NCBI GenBank assembly: GCA_964489955.1
Contig: CAZBAV010000059.1
Coordinates: 1 to 27,666 of the forward strand
DNA: 27,666 nt
Direction: 5' to 3'
DNA from: Leadbetterella sp964489955
GTDB lineage: Bacteria; Bacteroidota; Bacteroidia; Cytophagales; Spirosomataceae
The notes below the pieces were generated by a model. The model made no database searches. It was not told the DNA's origin and worked only from the letters and a program-made list of their open reading frames with translations. The stretch's first letter is position 1; every line of letters starts with the position of its first letter. Shown here piece by piece: positions 15,831-24,759 of the stretch. The position numbers and the translations under genes were made by a program.

Positions 15831-16577
15831 ATGAAAAAAGAGCTAATTTTTCTAAGAACATTTGCAAGTACTACAGCCATAGGCGTATTATTCTTTGCCT
15901 TTTCAGGCTTCAATGGTAGCGGAAACCAAAAATTTCGGGAGATTGATGTAGAAAGGATAAACATTGTAGAAAAAGACGGAACTGTAAAAATGGTACTTAC
16001 AAACGTAGACCGGTTCCCACATGGTACAGACACGATAAACAATAGGCCAACCAATGAAGATAGGAAAAAACGTTCGGGAATGTTATTTTTTAATGAGGAT
16101 GGAATAGAATGTGGCGGATTTATATATGATGGAACTAAAACAGAGAATGGTCATAGTGCAGGCATGTCATTAACTTATGATCAGTATGACGGAGACCAAG
16201 TTATGCAGCTCCTGATGCGAGATGATAAAGTGGGAGACGAGCGTTTTGTGCGTAGTAGTATATCTTTTATTGACCAACCAGCCAACATAAATCAGGCAAG
16301 AACCAGCGAAATAAGCAAGGAACTGAATGAGTTGGGAAAAACGGATCGTAAGGCTATGCAGAAGAAATTTCACGAATATAAGGAGCAGGGACTCATAGGA
16401 AACGTGGATCGTATGGTATTGGGTCAAACTAAAAGTAAAAGCAACGGATTGTTTCTTTTTGATGACAAAGGAATGCCGAGAGCCATGTTTTTTATAGATA
16501 AAGACAATAATGCTCAGCTTGAATTCTATGACGAAAAAGGGAATACATTAGCTTCTTTCCCTGAAAAGAAACAGTAA
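15831..16577 (+). CDS. Exported protein of unknown function
   Basis: From ATG 15831 the product has 248 residues; an earlier in-frame start at 15771 would precede the likely promoter. The N-terminus has a hydrophobic signal or anchor (TFASTTAIGVLFFAFSGF). The body resembles an uncharacterised Bacteroidota group as I recall it, with EIDVERINIVEKDGTVKMVL near residue 40, SGMLFFNEDGIECGGFIY near 82 and a late repeat-like LFLFDDKGMPRAMFFIDKD and AQLEFYDEKGN. These short strand-turn-strand units look like a beta-rich repeat domain. No catalytic motif is apparent. A terminator at 16590-16623 closes the gene. Confidence 0.75.
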   Translation: MKKELIFLRTFASTTAIGVLFFAFSGFNGSGNQKFREIDVERINIVEKDGTVKMVLTNVDRFPHGTDTINNRPTNEDRKKRSGMLFFNEDGIECGGFIYDGTKTENGHSAGMSLTYDQYDGDQVMQLLMRDDKVGDERFVRSSISFIDQPANINQARTSEISKELNELGKTDRKAMQKKFHEYKEQGLIGNVDRMVLGQTKSKSNGLFLFDDKGMPRAMFFIDKDNNAQLEFYDEKGNTLASFPEKKQ

Positions 16578-16589
16578 ATATTTTTCACC

Positions 16590-16623
16590 AAAAATAGTCC
16601 TATAAAAGCATAGGGCTATTTTT
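16590..16623. terminator. Strong bidirectional terminator
   Basis: AAAAATAGTCCTA (16590-16602) pairs with TAGGGCTATTTTT (16611-16623) over 13 bp with one wobble and an 8-nt loop. Confidence 0.85.
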
Positions 16624-16624
16624 G
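16617..16624 (+). promoter_or_regulatory. Possible -7 element within the terminator arm
   Basis: TATTTTTG at the base of the terminator fits TAnnTTTG and is 24 bp before the kinase ATG at 16649. No -33 TTTG is seen at the proper distance. Confidence 0.35.
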
Positions 16625-16648
16625 TACGCTGGACAACAGGCAAACCAA

Positions 16649-17680
16649 ATGAAAGCATTATCAAAAATAATATACAATAATAGGTACTTTCTAATCTTCG
16701 TTTTAGTTTTCGCTTACGCACAATCTATTTACGGAAGAATATTAGTTCGGCGTGATATTAACCTCTATACCTTTACACCTGAAGCCGCAGTGGCCACCTT
16801 ATTCTCAGTTTCCTTATTGTTTGGAATCGTATATTTTTACATAAAGAGGTTTCAGAAGTCTGCGTTATTTACATCTGCTGAGCTAGTTAAAATATCGGTT
16901 CTCTCCCTATTATCCTATATCTTAATCATACATATTACTGGTTTACTGATTTCCCTGGCGTTTGATACGATAGAAAGAAATTTCGGACCCAAAATGCTCC
17001 TGCTTTCTATCGTTTCCAGCCTCACAGATAGCTTCATTTACGGCAGTTTCTTCTTGGCATATTTTTACTATAAGAAGAATAAGAGTTTCCAAGAGCAATT
17101 GGCCAGCTACACCAAAACCTTACACGATAGTAAAATAAACCAATTAAAAACCCAATTAAACCCCCATTTCCTTTTTAACAACCTCAATGTTCTAGACCAG
17201 CTGATAGAAGAAAACAAGGACAAAGCTTCTGCTTTTCTGAACGAATTCGCAGACATTTACAGATATGTTTTGCAAGGTTCAGATAAAAAATTGGTTAGTT
17301 TGGAGCAAGAACTGGATTTTGCTAAGCAGTATTTTAAACTAATACAGTATAAATACGGTTCCGCCTACCAACTATCTATCTCTGTAAACGAGCCCACAGG
17401 ATTTATTGTACCACTTACTTTACAGCTGCTGGTAGAAAATGCCATACAACACAACCTTGGCAGAGAGAGTAAACCTGTAAAAATTGAAATAGAAATAGGC
17501 CAAAAGCTCAGGATTACAAATAATCTCATAGAAAAAAAACACCATAAACCTACTTCTGGACGAGCCTTACAGAACTTAGGAGAACAATACAAGTTGCTCG
17601 CAAACGAATCAATTGTAATCCAAAAAACAGACGATAGATTTACCGTGCTTATACCATTAATCCAAAAAGAAGTAATATGA
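16649..17680 (+). CDS. LytS/YehU-type sensor histidine kinase
   Basis: This 343-residue membrane kinase starts at ATG 16649; a TTG at 16622 lies inside the terminator. Four hydrophobic segments occupy residues about 12-145 with no large periplasmic sensor. The His_kinase (PF06580-type) domain follows: LKTQLNPHFLFNNLN with the phospho-acceptor H173, then ADIYRYVL and LVSLEQELDFAKQYF. The short HATPase domain has the N box LLVENAIQHN; the G box is abbreviated (KLRITNNL), as in many of these kinases. It overlaps the response regulator gene by ATGA, so the pair is translationally coupled. The signal sensed is unknown. Confidence 0.92.
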   Translation: MKALSKIIYNNRYFLIFVLVFAYAQSIYGRILVRRDINLYTFTPEAAVATLFSVSLLFGIVYFYIKRFQKSALFTSAELVKISVLSLLSYILIIHITGLLISLAFDTIERNFGPKMLLLSIVSSLTDSFIYGSFFLAYFYYKKNKSFQEQLASYTKTLHDSKINQLKTQLNPHFLFNNLNVLDQLIEENKDKASAFLNEFADIYRYVLQGSDKKLVSLEQELDFAKQYFKLIQYKYGSAYQLSISVNEPTGFIVPLTLQLLVENAIQHNLGRESKPVKIEIEIGQKLRITNNLIEKKHHKPTSGRALQNLGEQYKLLANESIVIQKTDDRFTVLIPLIQKEVI

Positions 17681-18423
17681 CCAGAATACTGATCATAGAA
17701 GATGAAATCCCTGCCAGAAAAAAACTATTGAGGTTTATAGGCGAGCTAAGCTCACCAACAAAAGTTATTGCAGAAATTGATACCGTAGCTGAAGCCATCG
17801 CATTCTTAGAAAAGAACCAGATAGACCTCATTTTTTCTGATATAGAACTTTTAGATGGCAACGCATTCGAAATCTATACTCAGGTTACAGTCTCCTGCCC
17901 CATTATTTTCACTACAGCCTACGACCAGTTTTGGATGGACGCCTTTGACAGCAATGGTATTGCCTACTTGTTAAAACCCTTCACCCTAGAGCGTTTCCAA
18001 AAAGCGTGGGATAAGTTCCAGATGTTAAAAAGCCCGGAGGAAGACTCCCTCATAAAAAATATAAAGAAATTGGTTTTAGAAACCACACAATATAAGAAGC
18101 GGTTTACCATAAGTAATTCTCAGGGAATATATTTCCTAAACACAGACGAAATTCTGTTTTTCGAAGCCACCGAAGGAGTTATTTTTGCATACTGCAAATC
18201 AGGCAAAAAGCATCTTCTTACGGAATCAACTTTAAAGGAAATTGAAGAGAAAATTAATCCCAATGACTTTTACCGCATAAACAGGAGCCAAGTGGTTAAC
18301 AAGATATATGTTGAAAGAATAGAACGGTACACCAAAAACACTCTGCTAATAAAAATCGGAAGCCACAACCTGATCACCAGCCAAAGTACCACTTCGGCTT
18401 TTAAAAACTGGATTGAGAATTAA
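17677..18423 (+). CDS. LytTR-family response regulator
   Basis: The 248-residue protein has an N-terminal receiver domain (about 1-120) with the acidic pair E8 and D9, phospho-acceptor D55 (LIFSDIELL), T80 and K100 (AYLLKPF). A C-terminal LytTR DNA-binding domain (about 142-246) shows ILFFEATEGVIFAY and FYRINRSQVVNK. It is the partner of the kinase upstream, sharing ATGA. Targets are unknown; LytTR sites are usually paired direct repeats and none is obvious near here. It converges on the GH92 gene with 38 bp between stops. Confidence 0.93.
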   Translation: MTRILIIEDEIPARKKLLRFIGELSSPTKVIAEIDTVAEAIAFLEKNQIDLIFSDIELLDGNAFEIYTQVTVSCPIIFTTAYDQFWMDAFDSNGIAYLLKPFTLERFQKAWDKFQMLKSPEEDSLIKNIKKLVLETTQYKKRFTISNSQGIYFLNTDEILFFEATEGVIFAYCKSGKKHLLTESTLKEIEEKINPNDFYRINRSQVVNKIYVERIERYTKNTLLIKIGSHNLITSQSTTSAFKNWIEN

Positions 18424-18461
18424 CCCCATTTACATAAAAGGTTTCCTAAAATAGCAGTAAT

Positions 18462-20735
18462 CTACTCTGGCCTATCTTCTTTGTTAGCACCGAAAGTTTG
18501 GTTTGGCTTGTTTCCCATCACAAATACTAACTCACCTCCTTTCATTAGGTCCTTATAAGAAATGTAACTTTTTGTGTACGGCTTTCCGTTCAAAGTTACG
18601 TTCTGGATATAAATATTTCCCTTACTATTATTCTTGGCAAGTACCGAGAATGTCTTCCCCTCTCCTACCTTTATTTTGGCCGATTTTACTGTTGGTGAGC
18701 CAAAAACAAACTGTCCGCTAATGGGATTGGCAGAATAAAAACCTAGACCAGAAAGTACATACCAGGCACTCATTTGCCCTACATCTTCGTTTCCTATTAA
18801 GCCATCTGGCTCCGTAGTATAAAATTCTCTGGCTACCTTACGTACTATTTCTGCGGTTTTCCATTGCTGTCCGGCAAATGCGTACAAATAAGCGGTATGA
18901 TGACTGGGTTCATTACCATGAGCATACTGACCAATTAATCCGGTGATATCGTTAGACGCACTAGCAGCCAAATTGCTTGGTAAGGTAAAAAACTCATCTA
19001 AGCGTTTTGTAAATGAAGCGTCTCCTCCAAGAAGTTTTATAAGTTCATGTGGCTGGTGCGGCACTAACCAAAGGTACTGCCATGCATTTCCTTCCACATA
19101 GTCATTTTGGCGGTGGTCTGCATGAAAGGGATCCAATTCCTTACGAAAACTTCCATTAGCATACCTCCCATTAAAGAAGCCCTTAGACGTATCAAAATAG
19201 TCTTTAAATAACAGTCCTCTCCTATTGTAATATTCAGCCTCCGTATCTTTCCCTAGCTTCTTTGCCATCTTTGCAAATGCACCATCTGCTATAGCATACT
19301 CCATACCCCAAGCCACAGTTTCTACGCGGTTATCGGCAGGAATCCACTTAAGCTCACGCACCCACTTTTGGCCAATTGGCAGCTGATCTTCTGTAGGGTG
19401 ATTGGCCACTTTATGTATAATGCTAAATGCATCCTGTGCCAAGTCATCCTTTACCAATCCTTTTAGATAAGCGTCTGAAATCACAGTCATTGCGGGATTA
19501 CCCACCATACAATAGGTCTCACTCCCCTGCAGAGGCCACATGGCCAATGCGTTTTGCTGCTCAGAAATCCTCACCAAACTCTCTACAAAATCACTTACTT
19601 TATCTGACGATATTACCGTCATCAATGGATGCAGCCCTCTATAACTATCCCATAAAGAAAATGTGGTATAATTCTGAAATCCGGCATTTTTATACACTAC
19701 TTTATCTGTACCTCTATAGTCGCCATTCACATCATTAAAAAGTGAGGGAGCTATGTGTGTATGGTACATAGCCGTGTAAAAAACAGTTTTCACCGAGTCA
19801 TCTGCATCTATTTCTATCTTAGAGAAGACATGATTCCATTTGGCTCTAGCTTCATTTTTAACTTTGTCAAAGTCCCAATGGCCCAGCTCTGTATCCATGT
19901 TTAGTATAGCATTTTCTGTACTTACAGGAGATATGGCCACTTTTACATTTACCTCTTTTTTGTTTCCGGTATAGAGAATAGCCTTGGTATATTTCCCGCT
20001 AGTTTTACTGCCATTTACTGCCACTGTATCCTCGTACAGCTCCATTTTACTTATCGGAACAGAAGTTCTGAGGACAAAAAATACACGTTGGTCTTTTGAC
20101 CACCCGGTAGAAAACCGATGCCCTACAAATGTTGTATCATTTATCTGACTAAAAGTCGTTTCTGTAGGAGAGTCCCAACCCATACCGAACTTCAAATCAA
20201 CCAACAGATGTGAATTCTCAGGTTTATCAAAACGATACTTATGAAAACCAACTCTCTCTGTGGTGGTTAACTCCACATTCACAGCATACTTATCTAGATT
20301 TACACTGTAAAATCCCGGAGACACATGTTCTTTATCTTTGGTAAAGCCTGAACCGTATCCTCCTTCGGGCTTACCTATTTGCATAGGATTTAATTGCACA
20401 GCCCCCGTGGCCGGCAGCACCAAAATATCATTGAGATCTCCAATACCCGTACCACTCAAATGCGTATGGGTAAAACCTAATATTTCCTCGCTTTTATAAT
20501 TATATCCAGAGCACCAATCCCAGCCGCTAAACTCATCCCAACTCTGCATAATCTGCGAAGGCCCCAATTGTACCGCTCCGAAAGGAACATTTGCCCCTAC
20601 AAAAACATGCCCATGTCCTTTAGAACCAATATATGGATTTACAAAAGCCGTACGATCTTCTTGTGTAGGGTTCGTTTTACATGACCCTAAAAGGGCTAGC
20701 AAAAAGATGGATAATGAATATCTGAGATATATCAT
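18462..20735 (-). CDS. GH92 alpha-mannosidase, lipoprotein
   Basis: This 757-residue exo-alpha-mannosidase of glycoside hydrolase family 92 trims alpha-mannosides, often alpha-1,2, from glycoproteins or yeast mannan. The signal LALLGSC has a lipobox Cys at about residue 19, so it is probably surface or periplasm anchored. Family marks include VNPYIGSKGHGHVFVGANVP near the start, GFTHTHLSGTG, LWDSYRGLHP in the middle, HGNEPSHHTAYLY (E609 is the likely general acid) and GNEDVGQMSAWYVLSGLGF (E650, D651). Length is normal and both domains are complete. No SusC/SusD pair is adjacent, so this is not a full polysaccharide locus. Confidence 0.95.
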   Translation of the reverse strand: MIYLRYSLSIFLLALLGSCKTNPTQEDRTAFVNPYIGSKGHGHVFVGANVPFGAVQLGPSQIMQSWDEFSGWDWCSGYNYKSEEILGFTHTHLSGTGIGDLNDILVLPATGAVQLNPMQIGKPEGGYGSGFTKDKEHVSPGFYSVNLDKYAVNVELTTTERVGFHKYRFDKPENSHLLVDLKFGMGWDSPTETTFSQINDTTFVGHRFSTGWSKDQRVFFVLRTSVPISKMELYEDTVAVNGSKTSGKYTKAILYTGNKKEVNVKVAISPVSTENAILNMDTELGHWDFDKVKNEARAKWNHVFSKIEIDADDSVKTVFYTAMYHTHIAPSLFNDVNGDYRGTDKVVYKNAGFQNYTTFSLWDSYRGLHPLMTVISSDKVSDFVESLVRISEQQNALAMWPLQGSETYCMVGNPAMTVISDAYLKGLVKDDLAQDAFSIIHKVANHPTEDQLPIGQKWVRELKWIPADNRVETVAWGMEYAIADGAFAKMAKKLGKDTEAEYYNRRGLLFKDYFDTSKGFFNGRYANGSFRKELDPFHADHRQNDYVEGNAWQYLWLVPHQPHELIKLLGGDASFTKRLDEFFTLPSNLAASASNDITGLIGQYAHGNEPSHHTAYLYAFAGQQWKTAEIVRKVAREFYTTEPDGLIGNEDVGQMSAWYVLSGLGFYSANPISGQFVFGSPTVKSAKIKVGEGKTFSVLAKNNSKGNIYIQNVTLNGKPYTKSYISYKDLMKGGELVFVMGNKPNQTFGANKEDRPE

Positions 20736-20740
20736 TTTTT

Positions 20741-20792
20741 AATAAAATATTTTATTATTTATGCAAATATAAAGAATTTATTTTATTATTTA
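20741..20792 (-). promoter_or_regulatory. GH92 promoter region with direct repeat
   Basis: The -7 candidate TATATTTG (minus strand, 20764-20771) lies 28 bp before the ATG at 20735. On either side, the 14-bp sequence TATTTTATTATTTA recurs at 20748-20761 and 20779-20792, 31 bp apart. AATAAAATATTTTATT (20741-20756) is palindromic. Low complexity may explain this. Confidence 0.4.
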
Positions 20793-20836
20793 AGGATAGT
20801 GATAAATCATTAAAAGCAACCCAAGTCAGCAACTAA

Positions 20837-20864
20837 ACAAAAAAGCAACCCGAAGGTTGCTTTT
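20837..20864 (-). terminator. argS terminator with UUCG tetraloop
   Basis: On the minus strand GCAACC-TTCG-GGTTGC, with four flanking A:T pairs, forms a perfect 10-bp stem closed by the stable C(UUCG)G loop and followed by a T-run. It lies 26 bp after the argS stop. Confidence 0.9.
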
Positions 20865-20889
20865 ACAATGACAGGGCGTTTCTAATGTC

Positions 20890-22656
20890 TTACATTTTCT
20901 CCGGCACGTCTATTCCAAGAAGACCCATGCCTTTCTTAATTACCAGAGCCACTTGCTCTATTAAGGCCAGCCTAAAGGCTACTTTTGTTTTATCTTCTTC
21001 ATTTAGCACAGAATGCTTAGCATAAAAGCCATTGAAGGTTTTAGCCAAATCATAGATATAATTGGCCACCAATGCCGGCGAATAATCTGCCGCAGCTTGA
21101 GACACTATCTTTTTATAATCTTTAACCAAAAACACCAACTCTACTTCTTCTTGGTTAATCTCAAACTTCTCGTTCGGAACTAAGAATTCTGTTTGACCAG
21201 ATTTTCTTAAGATTGACTTTATACGAGCGTGCGTATATTGGATAAATGGCCCTGTGTTTCCTTGGAAGTCTATAGACTCTTTCGGATCAAAAAGCATTCT
21301 CTTCTTTGGTTCTACCTTAAGCAAATAGTATTTCAAAGCACCCAAAGCCAACATCCTGTACAGCTCACCTGACTGCTCCTCTGTTAATCCATCTGTTTTA
21401 CCTTTTTCTTCTGTGGTTTCTTTGGCTGTTTGTATCATCTCAGCCACTAGGTCATCAGCATCCACTACCGTACCTTCACGAGACTTCATTTTACCCGTTG
21501 GTAAGTCTACCATTCCATAAGAAAGGTGAAAACAACCATCTGCATAACTCCGTCCCAATTTTTTAGCAATAGCAAAAAGCACTTTGAAATGATAATCCTG
21601 CTCATTTCCTACCACCCAAATAGATTTTTCGGAATTATAATCCTGAAATTTAAGGTCTGTAGTCCCCAAATCCTGAGTTATATAAACTGAGGTGCCATCG
21701 CCTCTAAGAACCAATTTTTCGTCCATCCCTTCGTCCGTAAGGTCTATCCAGACACTGTTATCTTCTTTTTTAAAGAAAACTCCGGACTTCAAACCTTCTT
21801 CTACTACGTCTTTACCAAGCAAGTACGTATCAGACTCATAATAAGTCTTATCAAAATCAACGCCAATTTGGGTATAGGTATCTTTAAAACCTGCATAAAC
21901 CCAGCTATTAAGCTTACTCCAAAGCTCCATTACAGCCTCATCCCCCTTCTCCCAGTCGACCAACATCTGCTGGGCTTCTAACATGATTGGAGCGGTCTTT
22001 TTCGCTTCATCCTCTGTTACTCCGGACTCAACTAATTCTGCTATTTGTAGTTTGTAGTTTTTATCAAACTCCACGTAATACTTTCCAACCAAATGATCGC
22101 CCTTAATCCCTGCACTTTCAGGTGTTTCTCCATTTCCAAAATGCTGATATGCAACCATACTTTTACAAATATGGATACCACGATCATTCACTAAACAAGC
22201 TTTTACTACATTATAGCCATCTTCTTCCAATATTTCGGCTACCGAAAAACCTAAGAAGTTGTTTCTTAAATGTCCTAAATGCAACGGCTTATTGGTATTG
22301 GGAGACGAGTACTCTACCAATACATTCCCTTTACTAATTTTCTCAGCATCGTTACTTTTTTGAACCTTTAAAACTTCTACCCAAATCGCTTCGTCTAACT
22401 TAATATTTAAGAAGCCTTGCACCACATTAAAGCCAGTAACCAAAGCATTATTTGCTACCAAATATTCTCCTAATGTAGTCCCAATTTCTACTGGTGATTT
22501 TTTAAGTTCTTTAACCAAAGGAAAAAAAACATAGGTATAATCACCTTCAAATTCTTTACGTGTAGGTTGTAAAACTATCTCTCCAATAAAACCATAAACC
22601 GACTCCACGGCGACCTTTACCCCACCAGCTAAACTATTTTCTAAATCCATAATCAT
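20890..22656 (-). CDS. argS: Arginyl-tRNA synthetase
   Basis: This 588-residue class I enzyme charges tRNA-Arg. The N-terminal Add-1 domain is about residues 1-105. The HIGH motif is H126-L-G-H129 in SPNTNKPLHLGHLRNN, and the KMSK counterpart is GKMKSREGTVVDADDL. The C-terminal DALR anticodon-binding domain begins near QYTHARIKSILRK and ends with GLLGIDVPEKM. ATG codons lie at 22656 and 22650; either could be used. It is divergent from yicC and has a strong terminator. Confidence 0.97.
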   Translation of the reverse strand: MIMDLENSLAGGVKVAVESVYGFIGEIVLQPTRKEFEGDYTYVFFPLVKELKKSPVEIGTTLGEYLVANNALVTGFNVVQGFLNIKLDEAIWVEVLKVQKSNDAEKISKGNVLVEYSSPNTNKPLHLGHLRNNFLGFSVAEILEEDGYNVVKACLVNDRGIHICKSMVAYQHFGNGETPESAGIKGDHLVGKYYVEFDKNYKLQIAELVESGVTEDEAKKTAPIMLEAQQMLVDWEKGDEAVMELWSKLNSWVYAGFKDTYTQIGVDFDKTYYESDTYLLGKDVVEEGLKSGVFFKKEDNSVWIDLTDEGMDEKLVLRGDGTSVYITQDLGTTDLKFQDYNSEKSIWVVGNEQDYHFKVLFAIAKKLGRSYADGCFHLSYGMVDLPTGKMKSREGTVVDADDLVAEMIQTAKETTEEKGKTDGLTEEQSGELYRMLALGALKYYLLKVEPKKRMLFDPKESIDFQGNTGPFIQYTHARIKSILRKSGQTEFLVPNEKFEINQEEVELVFLVKDYKKIVSQAAADYSPALVANYIYDLAKTFNGFYAKHSVLNEEDKTKVAFRLALIEQVALVIKKGMGLLGIDVPEKM

Positions 22657-22669
22657 GTATATTCAAGGG

Positions 22670-22677
22670 CAAAATTA
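22670..22677 (-). promoter_or_regulatory. Candidate -7 element of argS
   Basis: TAATTTTG on the minus strand fits TAnnTTTG and ends 13 bp before the ATG at 22656, leaving a very short leader. No -33 TTTG occurs at the usual distance. Confidence 0.4.
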
Positions 22678-22728
22678 CGTAATAATTTATTTTTATACTT
22701 AGCTTTACACCAAACTATCAGAAATTGT

Positions 22729-23613
22729 ATGCTTAAATCAATGACCGGCTTCGGATCTGTACAAAATGAAACAGCAAATTTGTCTATTTCGGTCGAAATC
22801 AAAACCCTAAATTCAAAATTTACGGACATATACTGTAGGCTTCCTAAATCATATTCTTCCCGAGAAATAGAGATACGTAATCTCCTGCAGAAGGAATTGG
22901 AAAGAGGTAAAATGGACATCAGCCTTAATATAATCCAAAAGAACGAAGGCTTAGCTGCCACAGTGGTAAACCGTCCGCTAGTTAAAGCATACTTTAATGA
23001 CCTTTTAGCTACCGCAGCAGAGTTAAGCTTTGATGCAGACAAAACAGATATTTTACGCATGGCTACCCTGATGCCAAATGCCTATAACACAGGCATAAGC
23101 AATCCGGAAGAAGTGGAAGCAGAATGGCAAGAAATACAAAAAACAATATGCGAAGCCATTAAAAAATGTAATCAGTTTAGAGAACAAGAAGGAGAAAATA
23201 CGGCAAAACAGTTTACAGGATATATACAAACTATTGGCCAACTTCTGGAAGACGTTATAGCACAAGACCCGCAACGCATAAAAACCGTACGTGAAAAATT
23301 ACAAAAGGCAGTGGAAGAGTTTAAAAACTCTGAAAGTTTTGACGAGAATCGCTTCGAACAAGAACTCATCTACTATATAGAAAAGTTCGACATTTCTGAA
23401 GAGAAAGTGCGTTTAAAAGCACACCTAGACTATTTTGTAAATGAATTAAAAACCAACACAAACGGCAAAAAACTAAATTTCATAGCACAAGAAATAGGTA
23501 GAGAAATAAACACCATTGGTTCTAAAGCAAATGATGCCGTAATACAGAGGCTTGTGGTACAGATGAAAGACGAACTAGAAAAAATCAAAGAACAAACACT
23601 CAATATCCTATAA
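22729..23613 (+). CDS. yicC: YicC/YloC-family endoribonuclease
   Basis: The 294-residue protein starts MLKSMTGFGSVQNE, the family N-terminus, and has the usual SVEIKTLNSKFTDI and LPKSYSSREIEIRNLLQKELERGKMDI. It ends with GKKLNFIAQEIGREINTIGSKANDA, typical of the C-terminal domain (DUF1732). Family members are reported to be RNases with roles in RNA turnover and stationary-phase fitness. The start is 72 bp from argS, divergent. The stop is 3 bp before the next gene. In many bacteria gmk follows yicC; here it does not. Confidence 0.93.
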   Translation: MLKSMTGFGSVQNETANLSISVEIKTLNSKFTDIYCRLPKSYSSREIEIRNLLQKELERGKMDISLNIIQKNEGLAATVVNRPLVKAYFNDLLATAAELSFDADKTDILRMATLMPNAYNTGISNPEEVEAEWQEIQKTICEAIKKCNQFREQEGENTAKQFTGYIQTIGQLLEDVIAQDPQRIKTVREKLQKAVEEFKNSESFDENRFEQELIYYIEKFDISEEKVRLKAHLDYFVNELKTNTNGKKLNFIAQEIGREINTIGSKANDAVIQRLVVQMKDELEKIKEQTLNIL

Positions 23614-23616
23614 TAG

Positions 23617-24195
23617 ATGGACAATTGGCTTGCAGTAATTCCAGGTTTACTATTAGGTATTGCTCTTAGTGCAGGTTCTGGCTTCAGGATATTTATCCCA
23701 CTATTAATATCTAATCTTGCGGCAAAATTAGAGTGGATAAATCTTGCCGAGAATTTCCATTGGATGGCATCTGACCAAGCCACAATCATATTGGTTATTG
23801 CCTGTGCATCTGAACTTGCAGGATACTATGTTCCTTTTGTAGATAATTTTCTTGACTCCATAGCTGTACCATGCTCGGTAATAGCCGGCACTATACTTAC
23901 ATCGCAGTTACTGGAATTAAATGACCCTGTTCTACAATGGGGACTTGGGCTTGTAGCTGGAGGCGGAATAGCCGGTACCGTTCAAACCGGTACCGCAGCC
24001 TTAAGATTGGGCTCATCCAAGTTCACGGCAGGCTTAGGAAATAATATATTGAGTACAATAGAAAACATTATTTCTACTGTAATATCTTTACTTGCCTTAC
24101 TTTTACCTGTTTTTATGGGTATTATGGTAATCCTAATGGTTTACGGTATCTTTAAACTTGTGAAGAAGTTTAAGAGAGTGCAACCTCCTCAGTAA
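23617..24195 (+). CDS. DUF4126 family membrane protein
   Basis: This 192-residue protein has about five hydrophobic segments and a basic tail (KKFKRVQ). The motifs GIALSAGSGFRIFIPLL, FVDNFLDSIAVPCSVIAG and NILSTIENIISTVISLLALLLPVF are typical of DUF4126, whose function is not known. Gly- and Ala-rich helices suggest a channel or transporter-like fold, but that is speculation. It starts 3 bp after the yicC stop, so the two share a transcript. It converges on the Lrp-type gene with 10 bp between stops and no obvious terminator. Confidence 0.85.
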   Translation: MDNWLAVIPGLLLGIALSAGSGFRIFIPLLISNLAAKLEWINLAENFHWMASDQATIILVIACASELAGYYVPFVDNFLDSIAVPCSVIAGTILTSQLLELNDPVLQWGLGLVAGGGIAGTVQTGTAALRLGSSKFTAGLGNNILSTIENIISTVISLLALLLPVFMGIMVILMVYGIFKLVKKFKRVQPPQ

Positions 24196-24205
24196 TAGGT
24201 ATTCA

Positions 24206-24661
24206 CTACTCGCCTAATACGGAAGAACTTTTGGCTTCCGTTATCACAAAATTAGACTGAGCACCTCCAATATTTGGTAAAGCTGCTAACTTATTAAGTA
24301 TAAAATGCTTATACTCATCCATATCACTCACTACCACTTTCAATAGAAAATCTGACCCTCCAGAGATACAGTAGCATTCTATTATCTCCGGGATACTTTG
24401 TATATCACTTTCAAATTTCGCTAAAAATTCCTGACTATGTTCTTTTAAGGACACATTACAGAAAACCATAAGATTCTTATCCAACTTCTTATGGTCTAGT
24501 TCTATTGTATAGCTTTTGATGTAACCTTCTCTTCTGAGCTTCTTAATACGCTCATGAACTGGTGTAGTGGTAAGATGCAGTTCATAGGCAATTTGCCTAT
24601 TGGTCATCAAGGCATCCTTCTTTAAGATTTTTAAGATTTTTAAATCTACGGGGTCAAGCAT
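24206..24661 (-). CDS. Lrp/AsnC-family transcriptional regulator
   Basis: This 151-residue regulator starts at ATG 24661; a TTG seven codons upstream is less likely. The N-terminal winged HTH (about residues 1-55) contains DPVDLKILKILKKDA and TNRQIAYELHLTTTPVHERIKKL. The C-terminal RAM ligand-binding domain (about 65-142) contains FLLKVVVSDMDEYKHFILNKL. Such proteins sense amino acids as octamers. It lies downstream of proC on the same strand, 98 bp away, and could respond to an amino acid, perhaps proline; that is inference. A small dyad, TGCAAAAATGCA (24678-24689), lies just before its ATG. Confidence 0.92.
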   Translation of the reverse strand: MLDPVDLKILKILKKDALMTNRQIAYELHLTTTPVHERIKKLRREGYIKSYTIELDHKKLDKNLMVFCNVSLKEHSQEFLAKFESDIQSIPEIIECYCISGGSDFLLKVVVSDMDEYKHFILNKLAALPNIGGAQSNFVITEAKSSSVLGE

Positions 24662-24759
24662 TTCTATAAGTATAAGATGCAAAAATGCAGTATTTTAGCC
24701 ATACTATAGAACAATATCCTATAAAATATTAAACTCAACTAGATTAGAAGAATAAAAAT

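Noticed and set aside
18462..20735. Polysaccharide utilisation locus around GH92
   Set aside because: No SusC/SusD genes or further glycoside hydrolases adjoin it.
20811..20851. Direct repeat AAAAGCAACCC before the argS terminator
   Set aside because: Eleven bases, one copy being the terminator arm itself; probably without meaning.
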